Shown here piece after piece: positions 7,536-12,876 of a DNA stretch of 12,876 bases (its first letter is position 1; the number at the start of each line of letters is the position of its first letter). A model generated the notes under the pieces. That model worked only from the letters and a program-made list of their open reading frames with translations, was not told where the DNA came from and searched no databases. Source of the stretch: Magnetococcales bacterium (GTDB lineage: Bacteria; Pseudomonadota; Magnetococcia; Magnetococcales; JADGCH01). The position numbers were made by a program, and so were the translations under genes. The stretch lies in NCBI GenBank assembly GCA_015228995.1, contig JADGCM010000038.1, positions 1 to 12,876 on the forward strand. The letters run 5' to 3'.

Positions 7536-8055
7536 GGTCAACCGACCCATCCATCCGCTCCAGGATCAATTGCGCCACAACGCCATTGAACAGCCCCGTC
7601 AACCACGAGGCGGTCAAAAACCATGGCAATATCGTCATCAGCGCCTCTAGACCCTCTAAGCCGGTCAGCAATCCTATCACTGCTACCAGTTGGGCGGTAA
7701 TGTGCGCTAATGCTGCCAACAGGGAACAACCCACCGGGCCAGCTGTTGGCAATAGTCGTCGCACCATGCCAAGAGCGAGCAAGGCACCCGCAGCTCCAGA
7801 TAAACTCAAGACGATGGTGGGGGTAAATAAAGTTCCGAGTACCATTGAGGCAGCTGTAATCCGGATCATGGTGACAGCAACAGCGGCCCGCCAACCAAAA
7901 GCAAAAAAAGCCACCAAGGTGAAGATATTGGCCAGTCCTGGCTTAAACCATGGCCCCAACCCAGGCAAAGAGGCCTCTAAAATGTGGGTCGCTATCGCCG
8001 CCGCAGCTAAGTAGGCAACCCATAAATCGCGATAAACCGGTAGGCAAGGGACCAC
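7513..8055 (-). CDS. Gx transporter family (COG4769, 'heptaprenyl diphosphate synthase component I') membrane protein
   Basis: About 180 residues and very hydrophobic, with five or six predicted membrane helices (roughly 11-29, 40-58, 60-80, 83-100, 108-132, 140-165). The family signature is PWFKPGLANIFTL (35-47), followed by LSLSGAAGALLAL and an ALAHITAQL segment, all typical of the Gx/COG4769 family. Substrate is unknown; the old prenyl-synthase name is probably misleading. The reading frame continues upstream to a TTG at 8130, but that part is translated palindromic repeat. I prefer the GTG at 8055, one base after the neuC stop, with a GGAG sequence at a spacing of 6 supplied by the repeat. 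It is the last gene of the nonulosonate operon and its end overlaps brxL on the other strand. No functional link to sugar synthesis is evident. Confidence 0.78.
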   Translation of the reverse strand: MVPCLPVYRDLWVAYLAAAAIATHILEASLPGLGPWFKPGLANIFTLVAFFAFGWRAAVAVTMIRITAASMVLGTLFTPTIVLSLSGAAGALLALGMVRRLLPTAGPVGCSLLAALAHITAQLVAVIGLLTGLEGLEALMTILPWFLTASWLTGLFNGVVAQLILERMDGSVDPIRHPKP

Positions 8056-8110
8056 TTCATGCTCCCCCTCTCCCCTTGTAGGAGAGGGGGCCGGGGGGTG
8101 AGGGGGAAAG
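8052..8110. repeat. Palindromic GC-rich repeat, copy A (neuC 3' end / Gx start)
   Basis: A 59-bp copy of an element seen again at 8677-8734; the two differ by two substitutions and one extra base. It contains a 10-bp inverted repeat (8064-8073 with 8081-8090) around a 7-base loop. This style of element, which translates as PSPTRGEGE, is scattered between genes in many proteobacteria. Here it encodes the last ~17 codons and the stop of neuC, and ends at the start of the Gx gene. Confidence 0.9.
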
Positions 8111-9328
8111 GGGGTCCTCGCGCTTGTCAATCAAAGAGCGAAAATCTAGCTGTTGCAATAACCGGTGCGCCCGGACGCTGCTATGACCATCGCCATACGG
8201 ATTGACCAGGGTGCGTATTGTCTCTAGAAATGGCGTCGAGGTAGCTTGATCGATGGCAGCACCGATCTCATCCCGGCTGCTGCCACAAAAAATGACATTG
8301 GCCGCCGCCGCACGCCCCTGCTGCCGCAAACCGACATTGATGGCTGGGATGGGGATAGAAGCCGCTTCTAAAATGCCGCTCGACGAATTGCCGATGATAA
8401 ACCGGCTTTGTTTATAGATCGATAAAAACAGCTCACGGGGTAAACTACGATAGAAGATGAAGTGAGGCTCCTGCTCATAACGCTGCGCCACAGCGAAGAT
8501 GGCACGGTTCATAGCATCGGAATTGGGGGCACCGACGAAAGCCTGGATCTGTCGCTGCCGTAGTTCAAGCAGGATATTCTCAAAATAGCGGCCGGCCTGC
8601 TCTTTTTCTGCTGCCACCGGGTGAAAGATCACCAAAGCGAACTGCTCACCAATTGATTTAACGCCTTGCGCACCGGCCACTTCATGCTCCCCCTCTCCCC
8701 TTGTGGGAGAGGGGGTCGGGGGGTGAGGGGAAAGACGAAAATAATCGCGAATGGCGGTCAAAGGCAGCGGCCTCTGTTCGATAAATTTGTCAAGAGCAAC
8801 ACTACCGACGTTAAAAATACGCTCCGGCAGCTCCCCCATCTGCAACAAACGCTGGCGATGCTGTTCTAACGCCACCAAGTGCCAGGTCGATAGTTTGGAG
8901 GTGGCATGACGCACCGGATTATCGACATGGCCATCACAGGTGTGATCACCGCCAAAGAAATGCACCGTCGGAATTTCCAGATAAGCCCCTAACAGGGCAG
9001 CGATAATCGCCTCTTCACGATCCCCGGGATAGAGAATGGCATCGGGTTGGTAGGAGGCGACCACATCGACAGCCCCCTGCAGGAAGATAGCCGCTGATTT
9101 GACCCGCGCCGCACTCGAATCGGAATCGAGCAAGCTCTCCATCGCTAACAAGATGTCAAAGCCATCTTGACGGATCTGCTCAATGGTGCGCCCAAAGGTG
9201 GGCGACAGATGCGAGCCACAAACCAGTAATTTAAGCTCGATGGTGGGGTCGTGGTGCAGCCGCCGGTAGAGGTGGCTCATCAGATCATAATCGGCCCGGC
9301 TGCCGCTAACGGCAATAAAACGCCTCAT
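8057..9328 (-). CDS. neuC: NeuC/LegG-type hydrolysing sugar-nucleotide 2-epimerase with an in-frame repeat insert
   Basis: 423 residues, against about 380 usual. It removes the nucleotide and inverts C2 of an N-acetylated UDP- or GDP-hexose, giving the mannose-type precursor used by the NeuB-type synthase. The GT-B fold shows VSGSRADYDL (residues 7-16), LYPGDREEAII, a GGDHT segment followed by VRHATSKLS, FHPVAAEKE, and GNSSSGILEA from residue 313. Residues 200-217 (SPHPPTPSPTRGEGEHEV) are translated repeat inserted at the junction of the two Rossmann domains. The last ~17 residues are also repeat-encoded, in a different frame of the element. The ATG overlaps the neuA stop as ATGA. The insert lies in a probable linker loop, so the enzyme may still work. 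In this operon the substrate is more likely a legionaminic acid intermediate than UDP-GlcNAc. Confidence 0.88.
   Translation of the reverse strand: MRRFIAVSGSRADYDLMSHLYRRLHHDPTIELKLLVCGSHLSPTFGRTIEQIRQDGFDILLAMESLLDSDSSAARVKSAAIFLQGAVDVVASYQPDAILYPGDREEAIIAALLGAYLEIPTVHFFGGDHTCDGHVDNPVRHATSKLSTWHLVALEQHRQRLLQMGELPERIFNVGSVALDKFIEQRPLPLTAIRDYFRLSPHPPTPSPTRGEGEHEVAGAQGVKSIGEQFALVIFHPVAAEKEQAGRYFENILLELRQRQIQAFVGAPNSDAMNRAIFAVAQRYEQEPHFIFYRSLPRELFLSIYKQSRFIIGNSSSGILEAASIPIPAINVGLRQQGRAAAANVIFCGSSRDEIGAAIDQATSTPFLETIRTLVNPYGDGHSSVRAHRLLQQLDFRSLIDKREDPLSPSPPGPLSYKGRGGA
8062..8073 (-). promoter_or_regulatory. Repeat-derived ribosome-binding site for the Gx gene
   Basis: On the minus strand this reads GGAGAGGGGGAG, ending 6 bases before the GTG at 8055. 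It is one arm of the palindromic repeat, so the repeat appears to supply the Shine-Dalgarno sequence. The same bases can pair with the other arm of the hairpin, which could limit access. This is inference from spacing only. Confidence 0.45.
8677..8734. repeat. Palindromic GC-rich repeat, copy B (inside neuC)
   Basis: A 58-bp near-identical copy of the element at 8052-8110, with a perfect 11-bp inverted repeat (8689-8699 with 8705-8715) and a 5-base loop. It lies wholly within the neuC reading frame, which it keeps open, adding residues 200-217. Neighbouring neuC sequence on both sides aligns with the family without it, so it is an insertion. Confidence 0.92.
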
Positions 9329-10026
9329 GTGTTTCTTGAACGGGCCAGCAGTTCCGCCAGGGCGAAATCAAGCTCTGAGTCGATATCGATCGAACGCTCC
9401 GCTGGCATGACAAAACCACGGCTCTCCGCCGTCAAAAAGGAGCGGTTATGCCGCAACCAGTCCACCCGAGCCATAAACACCGCCCCATTCAGGGTGTAAG
9501 CCTGCGGCAAATCTTGACGACGCGGAATGACCGGCCCCGCCATCACCGGCTGGAGCACGTCATGATCCAAATAATAGCTCCACTGTGGTGGATGCGCTGC
9601 CGCTACCAATGACACCACCGCCGCGACATCATCTCGACGACACAACCGCAGTGCCATCTGGATATCTTCGTCGGTGCGCAGGGGCGAGGTCGGTTGCAAC
9701 AACAGCAACCAGTCATAGCGCTGTTGTTGATCCGCCAGCGTATCCAGGGCGTGCAACAGTACATCAATGGAAGAGGCATGATCCGTCGCTAAAGCAGCAG
9801 GACGACGGAAAGGGACCTCGCAGCCCCACTGCTGCGCCACCTCGATAATCTCGTCATCCTCCGAAGAGACAATCAGCCGATCAATGGCGGGGCAAGCCTG
9901 GGCAGCACCGATGCTCCAAGCAATCAGCGGCCGACCGGCCAATAACCGCACGTTCTTACGCGGCACCCCACGCGAGCCCCCACGGGCTGGGATAACGGCC
10001 AAGACAGTCTGATCGGCACCGATCAT
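9325..10026 (-). CDS. neuA: CMP-nonulosonic acid synthetase (CMP-sialate/legionaminate cytidylyltransferase)
   Basis: 233 residues, standard for the NeuA/LegF family. It joins CTP and a nonulosonic acid to give the CMP-sugar donor used by a glycosyltransferase. The nucleotide-binding motif is AVIPARGGSRGVPRKN (residues 10-25). LLQPTSPLRTDEDI and the late SIDIDSELDFALAE motif, with metal-binding aspartates, follow in the usual order. The open frame extends upstream to 10128, but that part overlaps the preceding gene and is unlike the family. The ATG at 10026 forms an ATGA overlap with the upstream stop, and the protein then begins just before the first conserved strand. The stop forms another ATGA with neuC. 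The acid handled (Neu5Ac, legionaminic or other) is not determined by these motifs. Confidence 0.93.
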   Translation of the reverse strand: MIGADQTVLAVIPARGGSRGVPRKNVRLLAGRPLIAWSIGAAQACPAIDRLIVSSEDDEIIEVAQQWGCEVPFRRPAALATDHASSIDVLLHALDTLADQQQRYDWLLLLQPTSPLRTDEDIQMALRLCRRDDVAAVVSLVAAAHPPQWSYYLDHDVLQPVMAGPVIPRRQDLPQAYTLNGAVFMARVDWLRHNRSFLTAESRGFVMPAERSIDIDSELDFALAELLARSRNT

Positions 10027-11123
10027 GGCACCACAGCCGAACGGGTAGTCGCGACATCCATGTTGAACACCCGGGGATAATCTTGGCAGGCCTGTTGAAA
10101 ATCCCCCATACGGCCAATATCGAGCCAATATTCCAAAAATGGAAAGGCTGAAGTAGCGTAACCCGCCTCAATGACGCGCCGAAATAGGTCGGTCATGTCA
10201 AAATAACCACTGCTCGGAATGAGTGACAGCACCTCTGGATTGAGCATATAAATACCGGCATTGACCAGATATTCCTCCACCGGCTTTTCCACAATGCGCA
10301 ACAGCCGATGGCTCTTCTCCAGCTCAACCACCCCATAAGGAACGGTCTGGGCCACCTTGCGAACACACATGGTGGCCTGCACCTGATTCTCAATATGGAA
10401 GTCGAGGGCACGAACAAAGTTGATCTTGGTCAGCAAATCGCCATTCATGACGAAAAATGGCAGGCTGGGACGATCCGGCAATAGGGCCAACGAACCAGCC
10501 GTGCCACAACGTTCACTTTCTTCTAGGTAGTCAATGGCTACCCCCCAACGCGATCCATCGCCAAAATAGTCCTGAATCATCTCCTTTTTGTAATTGACGG
10601 ATATAAAGAACTGTTGAAAACCTTGTTCAATGAAACTTTCGAGGATAATTTCCAGAATAGGCTGTGAGCCGACATGCAGCAGTGGCTTCGGACAGCGCTC
10701 GGTCAGAGGCCCAAGACGGCTTCCCAGCCCACCTGCCATGAGGATGACCCAATTGTCGCGTGGCTGTGGTCTGACCATCACCTTTAAGGTTTCTAGACCG
10801 ACCAAACGGTAATCATCATCAACAATTGGGACGTGATTCAGACTGCGCGTCCGCATCAGGGCAAAAATATGCTCCTTTGAATCAGACATCTGTGCCACCG
10901 TCGGCGTCTCACACATCACGGTTGTCACAGGAGCCTCCATACTGATGCGTTGCAGTAATCCCCGGCGTACATCGCCATCGGTAACAACCCCCAGCAGCCG
11001 CTGTTGTTCATTGACGACCAGTGCGGCCCCCAAGGCCCCTTGGTCCATCACCCGCACCGCTTCCAGAATCGAATTCTCTGGATAGACCAATATCGCCCGC
11101 CACCCTTTGATCGTATGGGTCAC
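10023..11123 (-). CDS. CBS-domain sugar-1-phosphate nucleotidyltransferase (PtmE-like)
   Basis: 366 residues. Residues ~10-115 are a pair of CBS domains (LVVNEQQRLLGVVTDGDVRRG, shown here only as the first repeat's core around residues 35-56; the second has HVPIVDDDYRLVGLE). Residues ~124-350 are a nucleotidyltransferase domain with MAGGLGSRLGPLTERCPKPL (129-148), VMNGDLLTKINF and NAGIYMLNPE. Known: the same CBS-plus-transferase layout occurs in Campylobacter PtmE, which makes GDP-glucosamine for legionaminic acid. Inference: this gene makes the nucleotide-activated hexosamine at the head of the pathway, with CBS domains sensing a nucleotide. The GTG start at 11123 overlaps the neuD stop as GTGA, and the stop overlaps neuA as ATGA. 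Nucleotide and sugar specificity are unproven; mannose-1-phosphate guanylyltransferase-like activity is an alternative. Confidence 0.85.
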   Translation of the reverse strand: MTHTIKGWRAILVYPENSILEAVRVMDQGALGAALVVNEQQRLLGVVTDGDVRRGLLQRISMEAPVTTVMCETPTVAQMSDSKEHIFALMRTRSLNHVPIVDDDYRLVGLETLKVMVRPQPRDNWVILMAGGLGSRLGPLTERCPKPLLHVGSQPILEIILESFIEQGFQQFFISVNYKKEMIQDYFGDGSRWGVAIDYLEESERCGTAGSLALLPDRPSLPFFVMNGDLLTKINFVRALDFHIENQVQATMCVRKVAQTVPYGVVELEKSHRLLRIVEKPVEEYLVNAGIYMLNPEVLSLIPSSGYFDMTDLFRRVIEAGYATSAFPFLEYWLDIGRMGDFQQACQDYPRVFNMDVATTRSAVVP

Positions 11124-11770
11124 CCTTGCATCTCCCGCGCCGGAACGCCAATCACCCGATGGCTATCGGCAACATGATGCAGCACCGCCGCGCCCGCCCC
11201 CACAATTGAACGCATGCCGATGCGTAACCCCTGCACCACCACGGCTCCGGCACCGATATGCGACTCATGCCCAACCGAAACACCGCCACACAGCACTACC
11301 CCAGGGGCAATGTGGCTATGGGCACCAATTTGACAATCGTGGTCGATGGAAGCACGGGTGTTGATGATGCTGTTATCACCGACACCACAGCCTGGCTGTA
11401 AAATCGCGCCGGCCATGATCTGTACTCCTTCCCCTAGCTGCACCTGCGCCGCTACAACAGCGGTCGGATGGATGACGCTCAGAAACCGGTAGCCCAACCG
11501 TTTGCCCTGCTCGAACATCTGCCGCCTGGGGGCCGCCATGCCCACCGAACCAATGCCATTGACCAACCACACCTGCTGCGGGGAGAAGCGGGCCAATTGC
11601 TCATCCCCTCCCAATACCTCTGCGGGCCAAACGCGACTGCGGGCTTGCTCTGGTCGTTCATCAATAATACCGACAATCCGCACCTCCGGCCTTTGCCGCA
11701 GCAGGGCCTCCACCACCACAGCGGCATGGCCACCGCCGCCCATGATTAATACCGTCAGCTGATCGCTCAT
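11120..11770 (-). CDS. neuD: NeuD/PglD-type sugar O- or N-acyltransferase
   Basis: 216 residues, standard for the NeuD/PglD family. An N-terminal Rossmann-like domain opens with VLIMGGGGHAAVVVEALL. From about residue 95 a left-handed beta-helix of hexapeptide repeats runs to the end, with VIHPTAVV, the conserved TRASIDHDCQIG histidine region, GVVLCGGVSVG and a closing VIGVPAREM. Such enzymes acetylate a sialic-type sugar or an amino group of its precursor. In a legionaminic pathway it would be a LegH-like N-acetyltransferase; in a Neu5Ac pathway an O-acetyltransferase. I chose the ATG at 11770, which makes an ATGA overlap with the neuB stop and begins just before the first strand. The in-frame extension to 11827 lies inside neuB and looks spurious. 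Confidence 0.9.
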   Translation of the reverse strand: MSDQLTVLIMGGGGHAAVVVEALLRQRPEVRIVGIIDERPEQARSRVWPAEVLGGDEQLARFSPQQVWLVNGIGSVGMAAPRRQMFEQGKRLGYRFLSVIHPTAVVAAQVQLGEGVQIMAGAILQPGCGVGDNSIINTRASIDHDCQIGAHSHIAPGVVLCGGVSVGHESHIGAGAVVVQGLRIGMRSIVGAGAAVLHHVADSHRVIGVPAREMQG

Positions 11771-12861
11771 TCGATCACCTGGTCGCGACGATAGTCGCGT
11801 CCGACCGAACGCCCTAACCACTCCCAATAGTGCATAGGAGAGATGCCCACTCCGGGCCGTTTGATGGTCAAATTGTCTGTAGAAAAGCTCTCGTGGGCCT
11901 TAATATCGCGGGCAGCCGTCAGACTTTTACGCGCGATGTCACGATTGGCCAGCTCGGACGGCATCGGCACCTTGATGCCATCGCCCAAAGCATCGACAAC
12001 AGCATGGATCGAACGTACCATCTCGGCCAGTTCGACCGGCTCCAACGAAGAACGGTGATCCGGACCTTGGAGGTTGCGATCAAGGGTAAAATGTTTTTCG
12101 ATCACAGAAGCGCCACGAGCGACAGCCGCAACCGTGACCGCAATCCCGGGGGTATGGTCTGAAAAACCGGTCGGCAAGGCAAAAGCCGCTCGCAAGGTAT
12201 CCATGGCACGCAAATTGACCTCACGATAGGGGGCCGGATACTCGGTGGTGCAATGGAGCAAGGTCACCTTCTGTTCCAAAAATTGCCGCCCAGCCGGGGA
12301 ACGGTAAGCCACTTCAAAGGCTTCAATGGAGGGGGCCTCCTCCCCTGCCAAAGCGGTAGCACCGAAAGCGACGGCTCCCAACGCCCACTCAATTTCACCC
12401 AACGTCGCCATGCCTGTTGACAACAGGATGGCCCGCTGACTGGCCCCCGCGTGGACCAGGAAAGGGGCATTGGTGATCTCACCAGAAGGAATTTTGACCC
12501 CCTCAACTCCCAGTCGCTGCACTAGAAATTCCAGGCTTTCAATATCAAATGGACTAGAGAGAAACTGGATACCCGACTCACGACAATGCGCCATCAGCCG
12601 CTCGTGGGCGGCCTCATCCAGCTCAAGACGCCGGATCATCTCCCACTGGCTCTCGTTCGGATCGGTCTCAGCTTGCTGGTAGCGCGCTTTGACGGCACTA
12701 CGCGACACCATCCGGTCGGCCTTGAAGGTCTGGAATTTTACTGCATCGACGCCGGCCAACACCGCCGCATCAATCAGGCGCAGCGCCATATCCAGCGAGC
12801 CATTGTGATTGACCCCTGCCTCAGCGATGATAACCGGTAGCCCTTGCTTCTTAGCCAACAC
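11767..12861 (-). CDS. neuB: NeuB-type nonulosonic acid synthase (sialic/legionaminic acid synthase)
   Basis: 364 residues, full length. It condenses phosphoenolpyruvate with an N-acetylated mannose-type sugar to make the nine-carbon acid. The TIM barrel carries IIAEAGVNHNG (residues 11-21), VKFQTF, LSSPFD, VKIPSGEI, STGMATLGEIE, LHCTTEYPAP, TGFSDHTPG and IEKHFTLDRNLQGPDH with its metal-binding histidines. A C-terminal SAF (antifreeze-like) domain follows (KSLTAARDIKAHE...LTIKRPGVGISP). An in-frame TAA at 12876-12874 fixes the start to GTG 12861 or TTG 12858. The TTG has the better spacing to the GGGGAGGG ribosome-binding site. The stop forms ATGA with neuD. It is the first nonulosonate gene in the window; more pathway genes probably lie upstream. 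Motifs do not separate NeuB from LegI. Confidence 0.95.
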   Translation of the reverse strand: MLAKKQGLPVIIAEAGVNHNGSLDMALRLIDAAVLAGVDAVKFQTFKADRMVSRSAVKARYQQAETDPNESQWEMIRRLELDEAAHERLMAHCRESGIQFLSSPFDIESLEFLVQRLGVEGVKIPSGEITNAPFLVHAGASQRAILLSTGMATLGEIEWALGAVAFGATALAGEEAPSIEAFEVAYRSPAGRQFLEQKVTLLHCTTEYPAPYREVNLRAMDTLRAAFALPTGFSDHTPGIAVTVAAVARGASVIEKHFTLDRNLQGPDHRSSLEPVELAEMVRSIHAVVDALGDGIKVPMPSELANRDIARKSLTAARDIKAHESFSTDNLTIKRPGVGISPMHYWEWLGRSVGRDYRRDQVIE

Positions 12862-12863
12862 AT

Positions 12864-12871
12864 CCCTCCCC
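12864..12871 (-). promoter_or_regulatory. Ribosome-binding site of neuB
   Basis: On the minus strand this reads GGGGAGGG, 2 bases from GTG 12861 and 5 bases from TTG 12858. The closeness to the GTG suggests that TTG 12858 may be the real start; the protein differs by one residue. An in-frame TAA lies just upstream and may be the stop of another gene. Confidence 0.7.
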
Positions 12872-12876
12872 GATTA

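Noticed and set aside
7522..7549. Imperfect hairpin at the convergent gene ends as an intrinsic terminator
   Set aside because: The stem is short with a bulge, and no T-run follows on either strand, so it does not meet the usual pattern.
7586..8014. 142-codon ORF on the plus strand just after brxL
   Set aside because: It is antisense to the Gx gene, whose hydrophobic helices and family signature are clear; the plus-strand product is a low-complexity Ala/Pro/Lys-rich shadow.
8056..8130. Longer N-terminus for the Gx protein (TTG at 8130)
   Set aside because: The extra residues are translated palindromic repeat and overlap the end of neuC.
8052..8734. The two repeats as a CRISPR array or an insertion-sequence pair
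   Set aside because: Only two copies, about 620 bases apart with neuC coding sequence between them, no transposase and no spacer periodicity.
10027..10128. Longer N-terminus for the CMP-sugar synthetase (start at 10128)
   Set aside because: It overlaps the end of the upstream gene, has no resemblance to the family, and the ATG at 10026 forms a regular ATGA junction directly before the first conserved motif.
10023..11123. GlmU identity for the nucleotidyltransferase
   Set aside because: It has CBS domains at the N-terminus and no C-terminal hexapeptide-repeat acetyltransferase domain.
11771..11827. Longer N-terminus for NeuD (start at 11827)
   Set aside because: It falls inside neuB coding sequence and precedes the normal family start; ATG 11770 fits the operon's overlap pattern.

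Overview
The window holds two convergent gene clusters that overlap at their 3' ends near 7.5 kb. It is almost entirely coding; no gap exceeds a few bases. Dense packing, start/stop-overlap operons, moderately high GC, a type 1 BREX locus, a CMP-nonulosonate operon and a GC-rich palindromic repeat of the kind scattered through many proteobacterial genomes all suggest a Gram-negative bacterium, probably Pseudomonadota. I cannot name a genus. I saw no tRNA, rRNA, CRISPR array, insertion sequence or attachment site.

Left half (1-7535, plus strand): the downstream part of a type 1 BREX phage-defence operon. It contains the C-terminal 454 codons of the methyltransferase PglX (its start lies outside the window), then two extra genes, then PglZ and BrxL. 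brxA, brxB and brxC would be expected upstream, outside the window. The two extra genes lie between pglX and pglZ, where other defence modules are known to nest (ariA-ariB/PARIS in Salmonella, brxU in Escherichia fergusonii). One encodes an ABC/AAA15-type ATPase with complete Walker motifs. The other encodes a 183-residue protein with a PD-(D/E)XK nuclease signature (D43...E56-V-K58). This ATPase-nuclease pair is the best candidate for an undescribed defence module here. It is joined to its neighbours by stop/start overlaps of a base or so, so it is probably translated as part of the BREX operon. The first ~380 bases of the pglX fragment, in the target-recognition region, are much more AT-rich than the rest, which suggests a swapped specificity domain.

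Right half (7513-12861, minus strand, read from right to left): a nonulosonic (sialic-type) acid operon. The order is NeuB-type synthase, NeuD-type acyltransferase, CBS-domain nucleotidyltransferase (PtmE-like), CMP-sugar synthetase (NeuA/LegF), hydrolysing 2-epimerase (NeuC/LegG) and a small membrane protein of the Gx/COG4769 family. The first five genes are joined by four ATGA/GTGA overlaps. The CBS-nucleotidyltransferase favours CMP-legionaminic acid over plain Neu5Ac, by analogy with Campylobacter; such sugars decorate flagellin or surface polysaccharide.

Two copies of a ~58-bp palindromic repeat lie in this operon. One is inside the neuC reading frame and is apparently translated as an 18-residue insert. 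The other forms the neuC 3' end and may supply the ribosome-binding site of the following gene.
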